A stretch of DNA of 64,000 nucleotides, taken from contig CAXXYG010000002.1 of assembly GCA_963666575.2 (NCBI GenBank), forward strand, positions 76,275-140,274, in the 5' to 3' direction. This DNA is from JABMQB01 sp963666575. Lineage in GTDB: Bacteria; Bacteroidota; Bacteroidia; Bacteroidales; Prolixibacteraceae. The notes beneath the pieces were generated by a model. It saw only the letters and a program-made list of their open reading frames with translations. It made no database searches and was not told the DNA's origin. The position numbers and the translations under genes were made by a program. This document shows positions 14,568 to 21,976 of this stretch, one piece after another; position 1 is the stretch's first letter; each line of letters starts with the position of its first letter.

Positions 14568-15782
14568 ATGAAAAACTTTTTTCTTGAAACAAAATTGTCG
14601 GGACAGTACAAGAACATTCCGGAATCGTTTGTACGTAACATTTTAAATGTTGCTAATCAGAAAGGTATGATTTCGTTTGCCGGAGGATTGCCAAATCCTG
14701 ATTTTTTCCCGATACAGGCACTTACAGAGTCGGCTTCGGCTGTTATGCAGCAACACGGCAAATCAATTTTACAGTATGCCGGATCATTGGGGTATTACCC
14801 TTTGCGCGAATGGATTGCATTGCGTTACAGTAAAAAATATAAAATGGATATTACCCCCGAAATGGTAGTAATTACCAATGGCTCACAGCAGGCAATCGAT
14901 ATTATTTCAAAAATAATGATTGATAAAGGAGATGGTGTAATTGTTGAAAAACCCAGTTATTTGGGGGCTATTCAGGCATTATCAGCTTATCAGCCACAAT
15001 TCCTGGAAGTTGATTTGGAAACTGATGGGCCAAACTTAACACAAGTTGAAGAGTATTTTTTGGACAAAAATGTTAAAATGATGTATTCAGTGCCGAATGC
15101 ACAAAATCCATCGGGTATTAGTTATTCTATTGAAAAAAGGCAAACCCTGGCATGTTTATTAAAAGTATACAATCAGTTTTTATTGGAAGATGACCCTTAC
15201 AATGAGATCTGCTTTAAAGGTGATTTCCCTGAGCCTATTAAAAAATTAGCTCCTGATAATGTTGCATGGACAGGTTCATTTTCGAAAATGGTGGCTCCCG
15301 GATTACGAAATGGATGGATAATTTTACCTCCTGAGTTGGTACCTCATTTTGACAAGGCAAAACAATCGACGGATTTAAATCCTAATAACTTAACTCAATA
15401 TGTGTTGCATCACTTCCTGACAAACAACAACCTTGATGAACATTTAGTACAAATCAGGCAGCAATATGCATCGCAATGCGATTATATGAGCCAAATGATT
15501 TTAAGGTACTTGCCAGCCGAAGTTAAAAGTACAAATCCTGCAGGTGGAATGTTTATCTGGCTTACACTCCCCAAGGGTATCTCGTCAGAATACCTGATAA
15601 AGAAGGTAATTAACCGGGGAGTTATTTTTGTGCCCGGGAAGTCGTTTTATGTTAATGGGGATGGAAGTCAGAATATCAGGATGAATTTCACAAATGCCAG
15701 TTTCCAGAACATTAAAAAGGGTGTTCAGATAATAGGTGAAGAGATTAAAAAAATTGGCGTTAGAAATGCTGTAGTAGTTTAA
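14568..15782 (+). CDS. PLP-dependent aminotransferase, fold type I (LysN/2-aminoadipate type)
   Basis: A 404-residue cytoplasmic transaminase. Visible signatures are ISFAGGLPNPDFFP near the N-terminus, ITNGSQQAIDIISK for cofactor phosphate binding, SVPNAQNPSG, LLEDDPYNEI with the pyridine-nitrogen Asp, GSFSKMVAPGLRNGW with the Schiff-base lysine, and the C-terminal carboxylate-binding region FVPGKSFY plus the Arg in IRMNF. Proteins of this group act on 2-aminoadipate, aromatic or branched-chain amino acids. The two upstream attenuators rich in Ile/Leu/Val/Ala codons suggest a role in branched-chain amino acid supply, for example a valine- or leucine-pyruvate exchange; this is inference. The start at 14568 gives a normal N-terminus, whereas an upstream in-frame start would sit in the terminator. 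Confidence 0.88.
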   Translation: MKNFFLETKLSGQYKNIPESFVRNILNVANQKGMISFAGGLPNPDFFPIQALTESASAVMQQHGKSILQYAGSLGYYPLREWIALRYSKKYKMDITPEMVVITNGSQQAIDIISKIMIDKGDGVIVEKPSYLGAIQALSAYQPQFLEVDLETDGPNLTQVEEYFLDKNVKMMYSVPNAQNPSGISYSIEKRQTLACLLKVYNQFLLEDDPYNEICFKGDFPEPIKKLAPDNVAWTGSFSKMVAPGLRNGWIILPPELVPHFDKAKQSTDLNPNNLTQYVLHHFLTNNNLDEHLVQIRQQYASQCDYMSQMILRYLPAEVKSTNPAGGMFIWLTLPKGISSEYLIKKVINRGVIFVPGKSFYVNGDGSQNIRMNFTNASFQNIKKGVQIIGEEIKKIGVRNAVVV

Positions 15783-15933
15783 CTTTCATTTGTGAAGATT
15801 TAATGTTTTTATGGAGTATTATTGTATTAATGAATTCTATTCTTAAAAAGTATTAAAAATGGCTACAGCTTTTTTAAGTTTTAATATTTATAAATATTTT
15901 TGTGCTTGTTTAATAAAATCAAAATTAGAAAAG

Positions 15934-17067
15934 ATGACTAGAGCATTTCAGATTATTACACTAACCTTTGTTTTGTTCGGATTAGCTGGTTGTAAACAGG
16001 AAGAACCAGAACGATTATTTGATAAAGAATATTCTGAAGTTATTAAAGAAATCAGAAAAGAATTACTTTTTTATATGACGAGTAATTCAATTCCGGGTGG
16101 CTCAATTTCTGTTTCTATCGATGGAAAAACTGTTTGGTCTGAAGGTATTGGAATAGCTTCTAAAGACCTTGATGTACCGGCCAAAAGGAATACAAAATTC
16201 AGAATTGGGAAAATAACACAGCTGTTAACTGCATTAACATATGAGAACCTGGTAGCTGAAAATATTCTTCACCCCGATTCGACGATTCAGGCTTATGTAC
16301 CCGAATTTCCTGTTAAAAAAGAACCAATTTCTATTCAGCACCTTGTTAACCATACTTCTGGGATTCGCCCCCCTACTGAGAAAGAAAGCGACTATTATGG
16401 AATATACCGGTCGTTAAAACAAGGTTTAAAAGATTTTGAAAATGATGAATTGATGTATCCTCCCGGAGTTTTACAAAACCTCTCAATGTTTAATTATAAT
16501 TTGTTGGGGGTTGCAATTGAAAACGCTACCAAGAAAAGGTTTTACGAAGTTATGAAGAACTATGTCATTGATACGTTAGGATTGGACAACACTGTCCCCG
16601 ATAATGTATTTGCTAGTATAAAAGGAAGGTCCAATTTTTATGACCTGAATTACATTTCACAATTAAGGAGTGCGGTTACTAAAGATTTGCGTTTTAAATT
16701 GCCTTCCGAAGGTTATTTATCAACCGCCGACGATTTGGTTAAACTGGTTAATATGTTGCTAAAACCGGGGATAATTGATAAGAAAATCTGTGATAAGTTT
16801 TTTACTCCATCTATGCTTAGTGCTGTTAGTCAAGCAAAATGGGTAAACGGCTGGTATAAGTTTGAAGATACGAAGAATAATGTTTTTTTTGGTGCCAGGG
16901 CCGAAGTATATGGCGGTGGTGGCACTTTGATGGTATGCCCTGAAAAAAATATAGTGATAGCCTACCTTCTGAATGTAAATGATAAAATGGACGAAGCTCC
17001 TGTTTTAAGGATCGCCGGTAATTTTATTGATTTTATAAATCCTCAGGAAGAAAAGGAAAGTAATTAA
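15934..17067 (+). CDS. Serine hydrolase (class C beta-lactamase-like) lipoprotein lacking catalytic residues
   Basis: A 377-residue lipoprotein (lipobox cysteine at 20 in GLAGC) with the fold of class C beta-lactamase-related proteins: SIPGGSISVSIDGKTVWSEGIG opens the domain and HLVNHTSGI is the usual conserved turn. The SxxK motif is replaced by K93-I-T-Q96 in FRIGKITQLLTAL, the YxN motif aligns with L183-S-M185, and the third motif HxG reads YGGGG. All three catalytic motifs are therefore changed, so the protein is probably a binding or scaffold protein and not an enzyme. An earlier in-frame ATG at 15859 would bury the lipoprotein signal and is rejected. It is a single gene between the aminotransferase and the DUF4230 gene. 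Confidence 0.78.
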   Translation: MTRAFQIITLTFVLFGLAGCKQEEPERLFDKEYSEVIKEIRKELLFYMTSNSIPGGSISVSIDGKTVWSEGIGIASKDLDVPAKRNTKFRIGKITQLLTALTYENLVAENILHPDSTIQAYVPEFPVKKEPISIQHLVNHTSGIRPPTEKESDYYGIYRSLKQGLKDFENDELMYPPGVLQNLSMFNYNLLGVAIENATKKRFYEVMKNYVIDTLGLDNTVPDNVFASIKGRSNFYDLNYISQLRSAVTKDLRFKLPSEGYLSTADDLVKLVNMLLKPGIIDKKICDKFFTPSMLSAVSQAKWVNGWYKFEDTKNNVFFGARAEVYGGGGTLMVCPEKNIVIAYLLNVNDKMDEAPVLRIAGNFIDFINPQEEKESN

Positions 17068-17120
17068 ACTCTGCCCTCAAATGTAAAAAGTAGTTAACTT
17101 TATGGAAATTTCACTTTCGT

Positions 17121-17741
17121 ATGGAAACATTACTTTTTACAGGTGTGATAATTGGCCTGGCAGCAGGCATAATTTTGTCATTCTATTTATTTAAAAGAAG
17201 AAGTTTAAAAACAGTAAAAGAACAATCGCATGTATTGCTTGAAAAAGTACGGCAGGTATGCAAACTAATTACGGTTGAAGGTGAGTTTTCAGAAATTTTT
17301 ACGCACCGCGATGGAAAAGGGCTGTTTTTTAATCTGTTTCAATTGGAAAAAAAAGCCCTGATTATAGTGAAAGCCAAGGTACTTATTGGATTTGATTTAA
17401 CAAAAGTAAATATCAGTGTTGAAGCCGATAAAAAGGCCGTCAGGCTCACGAAGTTCCCCAATCCATCAATTATGAGTATTGAAACCGATGTGGAGTATTA
17501 CGATATTCAGAAAGGAATTATCAATAAATTTTCGGAGGCCGACCTTACCAATTTGAATAAAAAAGCCAAAGAATTAATCCGGGAGAAAGCTGAGGGCAGC
17601 CATTTAATGCGAATAGCAAGCAATCAGGCTAACGATACATTATTTGTTATAAAACAATTGATTGAGTCGCTTGGGTGGGAACTAAATTCCGAATCGCCTT
17701 TAAAAATTGAAGAGCCGGAAAAAATTCCACTGGATAAATAA
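17121..17741 (+). CDS. DUF4230 membrane-anchored protein
   Basis: A 206-residue protein with one N-terminal membrane helix (about 4-24) and a DUF4230 domain. The features LITVEGEFSEIFTHRDGKG and ALIIVKAKVLIGFDLTKV, followed by VEYYDIQKGIINKFSEADL, are typical of the family, which is found widely in Bacteroidetes and Firmicutes with no assigned function. The soluble part is probably periplasmic. It starts 53 bases after the preceding gene and may be co-transcribed with it. Confidence 0.8.
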   Translation: METLLFTGVIIGLAAGIILSFYLFKRRSLKTVKEQSHVLLEKVRQVCKLITVEGEFSEIFTHRDGKGLFFNLFQLEKKALIIVKAKVLIGFDLTKVNISVEADKKAVRLTKFPNPSIMSIETDVEYYDIQKGIINKFSEADLTNLNKKAKELIREKAEGSHLMRIASNQANDTLFVIKQLIESLGWELNSESPLKIEEPEKIPLDK

Positions 17742-17909
17742 AAGTTATTTTAAGATATACTGCCTATAATTCCTTAAGATCCAGATTTTTATAGTAATAT
17801 GATGTTTTCATCCAGTAATATTTATCTGCAAAATAATTTAATCTCAACTATTGATAACTCTATAGTATAAAATAAAAATCCAAGTGTTTTTGTTAGTTAT
17901 TATTCTTAC

Positions 17910-17937
17910 CACAAAGTGCCACAAAGAAGTCACAAAG
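17910..17937. repeat. Three short direct repeats CACAAAG
   Basis: CACAAAG occurs at 17910-17916, 17920-17926 and 17931-17937, spaced ten and eleven bases apart, in the 229-base gap between DUF4230 and ftsY. Phrases of this kind recur in intergenic regions of many Bacteroidetes genomes. No function is apparent, and there is no inverted symmetry that would make it a terminator. Confidence 0.5.
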
Positions 17938-17970
17938 CACTAAAAGAAAGAAAAAAAGCAGATAGGAATT

Positions 17971-18921
17971 TTAAGAAAAAAGTGAATCGACAAATTCTTT
18001 GCGCCTGAAAATCTGGAGGTCTTCCATTTTTTCGCCGATACCAATATATTTTACAGGAATTTTAAATTGGTCGGAAATACCAATTACCACTCCCCCTTTG
18101 GCTGTCCCATCGAGTTTTGTAAGGGCCAGCGAACTAACTTCGGTAGCAAGCGTAAACTGTTTGGCTTGTTCAAAGGCATTTTGCCCGGTCGACCCATCCA
18201 GCACCAGCAATATTTCGTGTGGGGCATTGGGGATCACTTTTTGCATTACTTTTTTAATTTTCGACAGCTCATTCATCAGGTTGATTTTGTTGTGCAACCT
18301 TCCGGCTGTGTCGATTATAACCACATCGGCATTATTGGTTTTCCCCGATGAAAGTGTATCGAAAGCAACTGAAGCGGGGTCAGAGCCCATTTTTTGTTTA
18401 ATTAGCGGAACATCTACTCTGTCGGCCCATATTTGTAATTGGTCAATGGCAGCTGCCCTGAATGTATCCGCTGCACCTAAATAAACATTTTTGCCGGCCT
18501 TTTTAAAATTGTAAGCCAATTTACCTATGGTTGTAGTTTTTCCAACTCCATTGACCCCGACAACCATAATTACATATGGGTCACCATTCTCAGGTAGTTC
18601 ATATTCAATATCATCGCCCGAATTATTTTCTTCGAGTAACGATGCTATTTCTTCTTTTAAAATAACATTCAACTCTGAAACACCCATGTATTTGTCTTTC
18701 GATACACGTTTTTCGATGCGTTCAATGATTTTAAGCGTTGTGTCTACTCCAACATCTGAAGTAATTAAAACCTCTTCAAGGTTGTCGAGTACTTCATCAT
18801 CAACTTTTGATTTACCTACAACTGCGCGCCCAAGCTTTTTAAAAACACTCTCTTTTGTTTTTGACAATCCCTGGTCGAGGCTCTCTTTTTTCTTACTGCT
18901 GAAACTACCGAATAAACCCAT
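17971..18921 (-). CDS. ftsY: Signal recognition particle receptor FtsY
   Basis: The membrane-associated GTPase that docks SRP-ribosome complexes at the Sec translocon. The 316-residue protein has a short basic N-terminus in place of the long acidic A-domain of Escherichia coli, an N-domain helical bundle, and the G-domain with GVNGVGKTTTIGKLA (G1), DTFRAAAIDQLQ, DTAGRLHNK (G3), TKLDGTAKGG (G4) and GIGEKMEDLQIF at the C-terminus. It follows rpmB-rpmG-DUF4295 on the same strand, a common order in Bacteroidetes, but a terminator stands between. The length is normal for the phylum. Confidence 0.96.
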   Translation of the reverse strand: MGLFGSFSSKKKESLDQGLSKTKESVFKKLGRAVVGKSKVDDEVLDNLEEVLITSDVGVDTTLKIIERIEKRVSKDKYMGVSELNVILKEEIASLLEENNSGDDIEYELPENGDPYVIMVVGVNGVGKTTTIGKLAYNFKKAGKNVYLGAADTFRAAAIDQLQIWADRVDVPLIKQKMGSDPASVAFDTLSSGKTNNADVVIIDTAGRLHNKINLMNELSKIKKVMQKVIPNAPHEILLVLDGSTGQNAFEQAKQFTLATEVSSLALTKLDGTAKGGVVIGISDQFKIPVKYIGIGEKMEDLQIFRRKEFVDSLFS

Positions 18922-18971
18922 AATATCTGGCTTTGGAGGAACGAAAATACTGTTTTTTTTCTAATATCTCA

Positions 18972-19007
18972 TAAACAAAAAAGCTCTCACCACACGATGA
19001 AAGCTTT
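18972..19007 (-). terminator. Intrinsic terminator between the DUF4295 gene and ftsY
   Basis: On the minus strand AAAGCTTTCATC (19007-18996) pairs with GGTGAGAGCTTT (18991-18980), twelve pairs including two G-U pairs, with a four-base loop and a following T-rich tract. It separates the ribosomal protein unit from ftsY, which therefore needs read-through or its own promoter. Confidence 0.8.
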
Positions 19008-19030
19008 TATTAATATACCACGATATATTA

Positions 19031-19183
19031 TTATTTTTTGTAATAATCTTTCACATCATCGTTAGGGATCATTTCTTCTTTAAAAGAATACGCACCGGTT
19101 TTAGGTGAGCGTACCATTTTTATTACCTTGGCAAAACCTTTACCGGCTCCTTTTTGTAACGACGCAACTGCCTTCTTAGCCAT
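19031..19183 (-). CDS. DUF4295 family protein (50 residues)
   Basis: A short basic protein beginning MAKKAVASLQKGAGKGFAKV and ending PNDDVKDYYKK, the complete DUF4295 pattern. This family is restricted largely to Bacteroidetes and almost always sits directly after rpmG, as here (eight-base gap). Its basic character and position suggest association with the ribosome, but no function has been assigned to my knowledge. It ends just before a terminator. Confidence 0.9.
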   Translation of the reverse strand: MAKKAVASLQKGAGKGFAKVIKMVRSPKTGAYSFKEEMIPNDDVKDYYKK

Positions 19184-19191
19184 ATCTTATA

Positions 19192-19374
19192 TTATTTAAT
19201 TTCTTTGTGTACTGTTATTTTTTTCAAAATACGGTTGTATTTTTTTAGCTCCAAGCGCTCAGGAGTATTTTTCCTGTTTTTAGTAGTCACATAGCGTGAA
19301 GTCCCAGCTACGCCACTCTCTTTATGTTCGGTGCATTCAAGTATAACCTGAACCCTGTTCCCTTTTTTAGCCAT
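19192..19374 (-). CDS. rpmG: 50S ribosomal protein L33
   Basis: A 60-residue component of the large subunit near the E site. It begins MAKKGNRVQVILECTEHKE and contains RYVTTKNRKNTPERLELKKY, the diagnostic L33 core. Only one cysteine remains where zinc-binding forms have two CxxC pairs, so this is the zinc-free (C-minus) type. It lies ten bases after rpmB and eight before the DUF4295 gene. Confidence 0.96.
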   Translation of the reverse strand: MAKKGNRVQVILECTEHKESGVAGTSRYVTTKNRKNTPERLELKKYNRILKKITVHKEIK

Positions 19375-19384
19375 TTTCTAGTCT

Positions 19385-19627
19385 TTAATATTTATTGATA
19401 TAACCTTTTTCTTTGGCTGTAGTTAACGCACTTTTAAGGCCATTTTTATTAATGGTGCGAATTCCTGCAGCCGATACTACTATGTTTACCCAACGGCTTT
19501 CTTCAGGTAAAAAGAATTTTTTCTTAAACAGGTTAACGTTAAAACGTCGTTTTGTACGCCTTTTTGAGTGTGAAACATTGTTTCCCACCATGGCTGTTTT
19601 TCCTGTTATTTGACAAACTTTTGACAT
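19385..19627 (-). CDS. rpmB: 50S ribosomal protein L28
   Basis: An 80-residue large-subunit protein. MSKVCQITGKTAMVGNNVSHSKRRTKR is interrupted only by normal family variation and is followed by FNVNLFKKKFFLPEESRW and ALTTAKEKG, the usual L28 layout. A single cysteine at position 5 indicates the zinc-free form. It is the first gene of the rpmB-rpmG-DUF4295 unit. Confidence 0.96.
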   Translation of the reverse strand: MSKVCQITGKTAMVGNNVSHSKRRTKRRFNVNLFKKKFFLPEESRWVNIVVSAAGIRTINKNGLKSALTTAKEKGYINKY

Positions 19628-19678
19628 CTTTTATAGAATTTCTTTAATATTTTTAACCTACGCTTTTCAAACGGATTG

Positions 19679-19709
19679 CAAAATAAGTGCTTTTTTAGTA
19701 AAAAATCAA
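19679..19709 (-). promoter_or_regulatory. Candidate promoter of rpmB-rpmG-DUF4295
   Basis: On the minus strand TTG (19709-19707) is followed by about 20 bases and TTATTTTG (19686-19679), close to TAnnTTTG. A nearly identical segment, AAAGCACTTATTTTGC, also lies upstream of the ECF sigma gene near 48670-48685, which supports a shared promoter type. Confidence 0.4.
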
Positions 19710-20033
19710 GCCTTTACAAAAGTTTTTTACCATTATATCAACAATTTAATGTTAAAAAACCAATCTGCTTTGGATTCTTTTAGTCATAATTTTTTATTAT
19801 GAAAAACCACCAGTAACCAAGGCCACATTTTTTTGCGGGCGCAATATAAGCAAACATTTGATAAACAAGACATAGTAATGCTAAATTTTGATATTTTATT
19901 ACAGCGAATTTTTGATCCTTTTTTTACACTTGTAAATATGGCAAATGGTGTTTAAAGAATTAAAACTGTTTTTTGCTTTATTAAATTGAATAATAATTTT
20001 AAACTTCTATTTTAGATGTTGATATTGATTTAA
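19710..20033. other. Divergent intergenic region between rpmB and the CPBP protease gene
   Basis: AT-rich, with no coding frame seen. On the plus strand TTTG (19972-19975), an 18-base spacer and TAATTTTA (19994-20001, seven of eight to the -7 consensus) form a candidate promoter for the CPBP gene. The remainder holds nothing I can name. Confidence 0.4.
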
Positions 20034-20843
20034 ATGAGAGAAAGCAAACAAAAATATTATCCTACGTTTATTCAGGCAGTGCATCTGGTTGTTTTATACA
20101 TTTTTATTCAAACAGTTGTGGATTTTCCTCTGGCCTTGATTGATTATTTTAAAGACACCGAATACCTTTATAATCCGTGGAAGAAAATAATATTGGGTGT
20201 AGGTTCGGTACTATTTATATTATACTATGGATTCAGAAAATCAAAGAATAAATTATTGGAGGTTTTTCCGGTTAAGTTTTTTAATCCATTATTAATAATT
20301 CCAATAATACTGTATTTATGGGCTATTCAGAATATCCTTTCGGATGTGAATGAATATGTAAACGAGGTTCTTCCACCTCCTGCCTGGTTTTGGGAGCTTT
20401 TTAACAGTATTTTTGAAAGTGATTATGGTTGGTTAGGGGCTTTTTTGAAGGTTGTAATTATTGCTCCTATTGTTGAAGAGTTAATTTTTCGAGGAGTAAT
20501 CATGAATGGTTTTATGCGGAATTACCCAAAATTCCTGGCCATATTTTTTTCTGCCCTGTTATTTGCTTTGTTTCATTTAAATCCGTGGCAATTCCCTGCA
20601 ACTTTTGCGTTGGGACTACTTTTGGGATGGCTGATGGTGCGAACAAAAAGTATTGTATTGAGTATTATTGTTCATGCGCTCAATAATTTAATGGTTTTGC
20701 TGAGTATATCTTATTGGCAGGAAATTCAGGTCCATGCTATTTACCTACTCGAAAAAAATGAATTGCTTTATTTAAGTGGTTTAGTAGTTTGTTTTTCATT
20801 AATAGTGATGTATTTGTTAAGCATAAAAAAACAAAAAATGTAA
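20034..20843 (+). CDS. CPBP (CAAX/Abi) family intramembrane glutamic-type endopeptidase
   Basis: A 269-residue polytopic membrane protein of the Rce1/Abi family. The catalytic motifs are complete: EE at 148-149 with Arg153 in VEELIFRG, FALFH with His181, and the C-terminal IIVHALNN. About seven hydrophobic segments are visible. Members cleave prenylated or other membrane-bound substrates and include bacteriocin self-immunity proteins. The substrate here is unknown. The DUF456 gene begins four bases after its stop, so the two form an operon. Confidence 0.85.
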   Translation: MRESKQKYYPTFIQAVHLVVLYIFIQTVVDFPLALIDYFKDTEYLYNPWKKIILGVGSVLFILYYGFRKSKNKLLEVFPVKFFNPLLIIPIILYLWAIQNILSDVNEYVNEVLPPPAWFWELFNSIFESDYGWLGAFLKVVIIAPIVEELIFRGVIMNGFMRNYPKFLAIFFSALLFALFHLNPWQFPATFALGLLLGWLMVRTKSIVLSIIVHALNNLMVLLSISYWQEIQVHAIYLLEKNELLYLSGLVVCFSLIVMYLLSIKKQKM

Positions 20844-20847
20844 GTTT

Positions 20848-21333
20848 ATGGTGGATTATATTCTCATTGGATTTGGTATCGTCTTAATTCTTCTTGGATT
20901 GTTAGGTGGAATTTTACCCATACTGCCCGGGCCACCGTTAAGTTATGTGGGGTTGTTATTGCTGCATTTTACTGAACGGTACCAGTTTTCGACAAATTTC
21001 CTTACCGTGTGGGCAGTAATTACGGTAGTTGTATATGCCCTCGATTACATAGTGCCTGCCTGGGGTACAAAAAAGTTTGGTGGTAGTAAACGGGGAATTT
21101 GGGGCAGTATCATTGGCCTTGTGCTGGGTATTTTCGTTTTCCCACCATTGGGAATTATAATTGGGCCATTTATTGGGGCAGTGGTTGGTGAATTAACAGG
21201 AGGAAAAGATTCAGGAGCTGCTTTAAAATCGGGTTTTGGTTCTTTCCTTGGATTTTTGGTTGGTACACTTCTTAAACTTATTACATCGGGTTTTATGACC
21301 TGGTACTTTTTTAAGGAGTTGATAGTTTCTTAA
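20848..21333 (+). CDS. DUF456 family membrane protein
   Basis: A 161-residue, glycine-rich, highly hydrophobic protein. LILLGLLGGILPILPGPPLSY at the N-terminus, ALDYIVPAWGTKKFGGSKRGIWG in the middle and the glycine-zipper-like GIIIGPFIGAVVGELTGG are the DUF456 hallmarks. Function is unknown. It is translationally adjacent to the CPBP protease gene, and its stop overlaps the stop of the convergent thioredoxin-like gene. Confidence 0.85.
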   Translation: MVDYILIGFGIVLILLGLLGGILPILPGPPLSYVGLLLLHFTERYQFSTNFLTVWAVITVVVYALDYIVPAWGTKKFGGSKRGIWGSIIGLVLGIFVFPPLGIIIGPFIGAVVGELTGGKDSGAALKSGFGSFLGFLVGTLLKLITSGFMTWYFFKELIVS

Positions 21334-21920
21334 ATCAAATCGCATGCTTCGGGTGGCATCCAATGCCTGTCTTTACCTTCCCATTTTATGTTACAGCCAA
21401 TTGGATTGGTAACAGGTATTGAAACAGGTTTCCCGGTTGTTAATTCATTGAGTGCCCGGTCCAGGTCGTTAACAGTCATTTTTGAGGTGTCGCGAGGGTT
21501 ATCCACCCCCCTGCCGGTATAAACCAGTTTTCGGTTTTTATCAAACAGATAAAAATGTGGTGTTTTAAGGGCTCCATAAGCCAAGGCAATTTCCTGAGTA
21601 GCGTCGTAAAGGTATTTCCATGGGAAATTAAATTCTTTCATCCGCCGAACCATATGGTCAAAATCATCTTCAGCATAAGTATTGGGGCTGTTTGAATTGA
21701 TTCCTACAAATTGAACTCCTTTATTTGCGTATTTTTCCGCTGTTTTCCGTGTTTCTTCATCGCTGCCAATAACGTATGGGCAATGGTTACACGTAAAAAA
21801 AATCACCAAAAAATCAGCTGAATCGAAATTGGAAAGATTGTATGTTTTACCATCGGTAGCAGGTAAGCTAAAATCAAGGATCTTAGCGCCAATATTTAAC
21901 GTATATTCCATTTTTAACAA
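21330..21920 (-). CDS. Thioredoxin-fold protein (AhpC/TSA-like, redoxin)
   Basis: A 196-residue cytoplasmic redoxin. LPATDGKTYNLSNF is the usual beginning of AhpC/TSA-type domains, and the active site is FFTCNHCPYV, a CxxC as in TlpA-like proteins. The cis-Pro appears in LKTPHFYLF. No signal peptide is seen. An ATG three codons in (21911) is an equally good start. Family members often act as thiol-disulfide reductases or peroxiredoxin-like enzymes, and the substrate is not predictable. Confidence 0.82.
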   Translation of the reverse strand: MLKMEYTLNIGAKILDFSLPATDGKTYNLSNFDSADFLVIFFTCNHCPYVIGSDEETRKTAEKYANKGVQFVGINSNSPNTYAEDDFDHMVRRMKEFNFPWKYLYDATQEIALAYGALKTPHFYLFDKNRKLVYTGRGVDNPRDTSKMTVNDLDRALNELTTGKPVSIPVTNPIGCNIKWEGKDRHWMPPEACDLI

Positions 21921-21976
21921 TTTTACTTTTCTTTCTAATAAAGGAAAAAACTTCTGTTTTGTTCAATAGTTATAGT

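Noticed and set aside
17910..17937. CRISPR array
   Set aside because: Seven-base repeats spaced ten or eleven bases apart are far too short for CRISPR repeats and spacers, and no cas gene is present.
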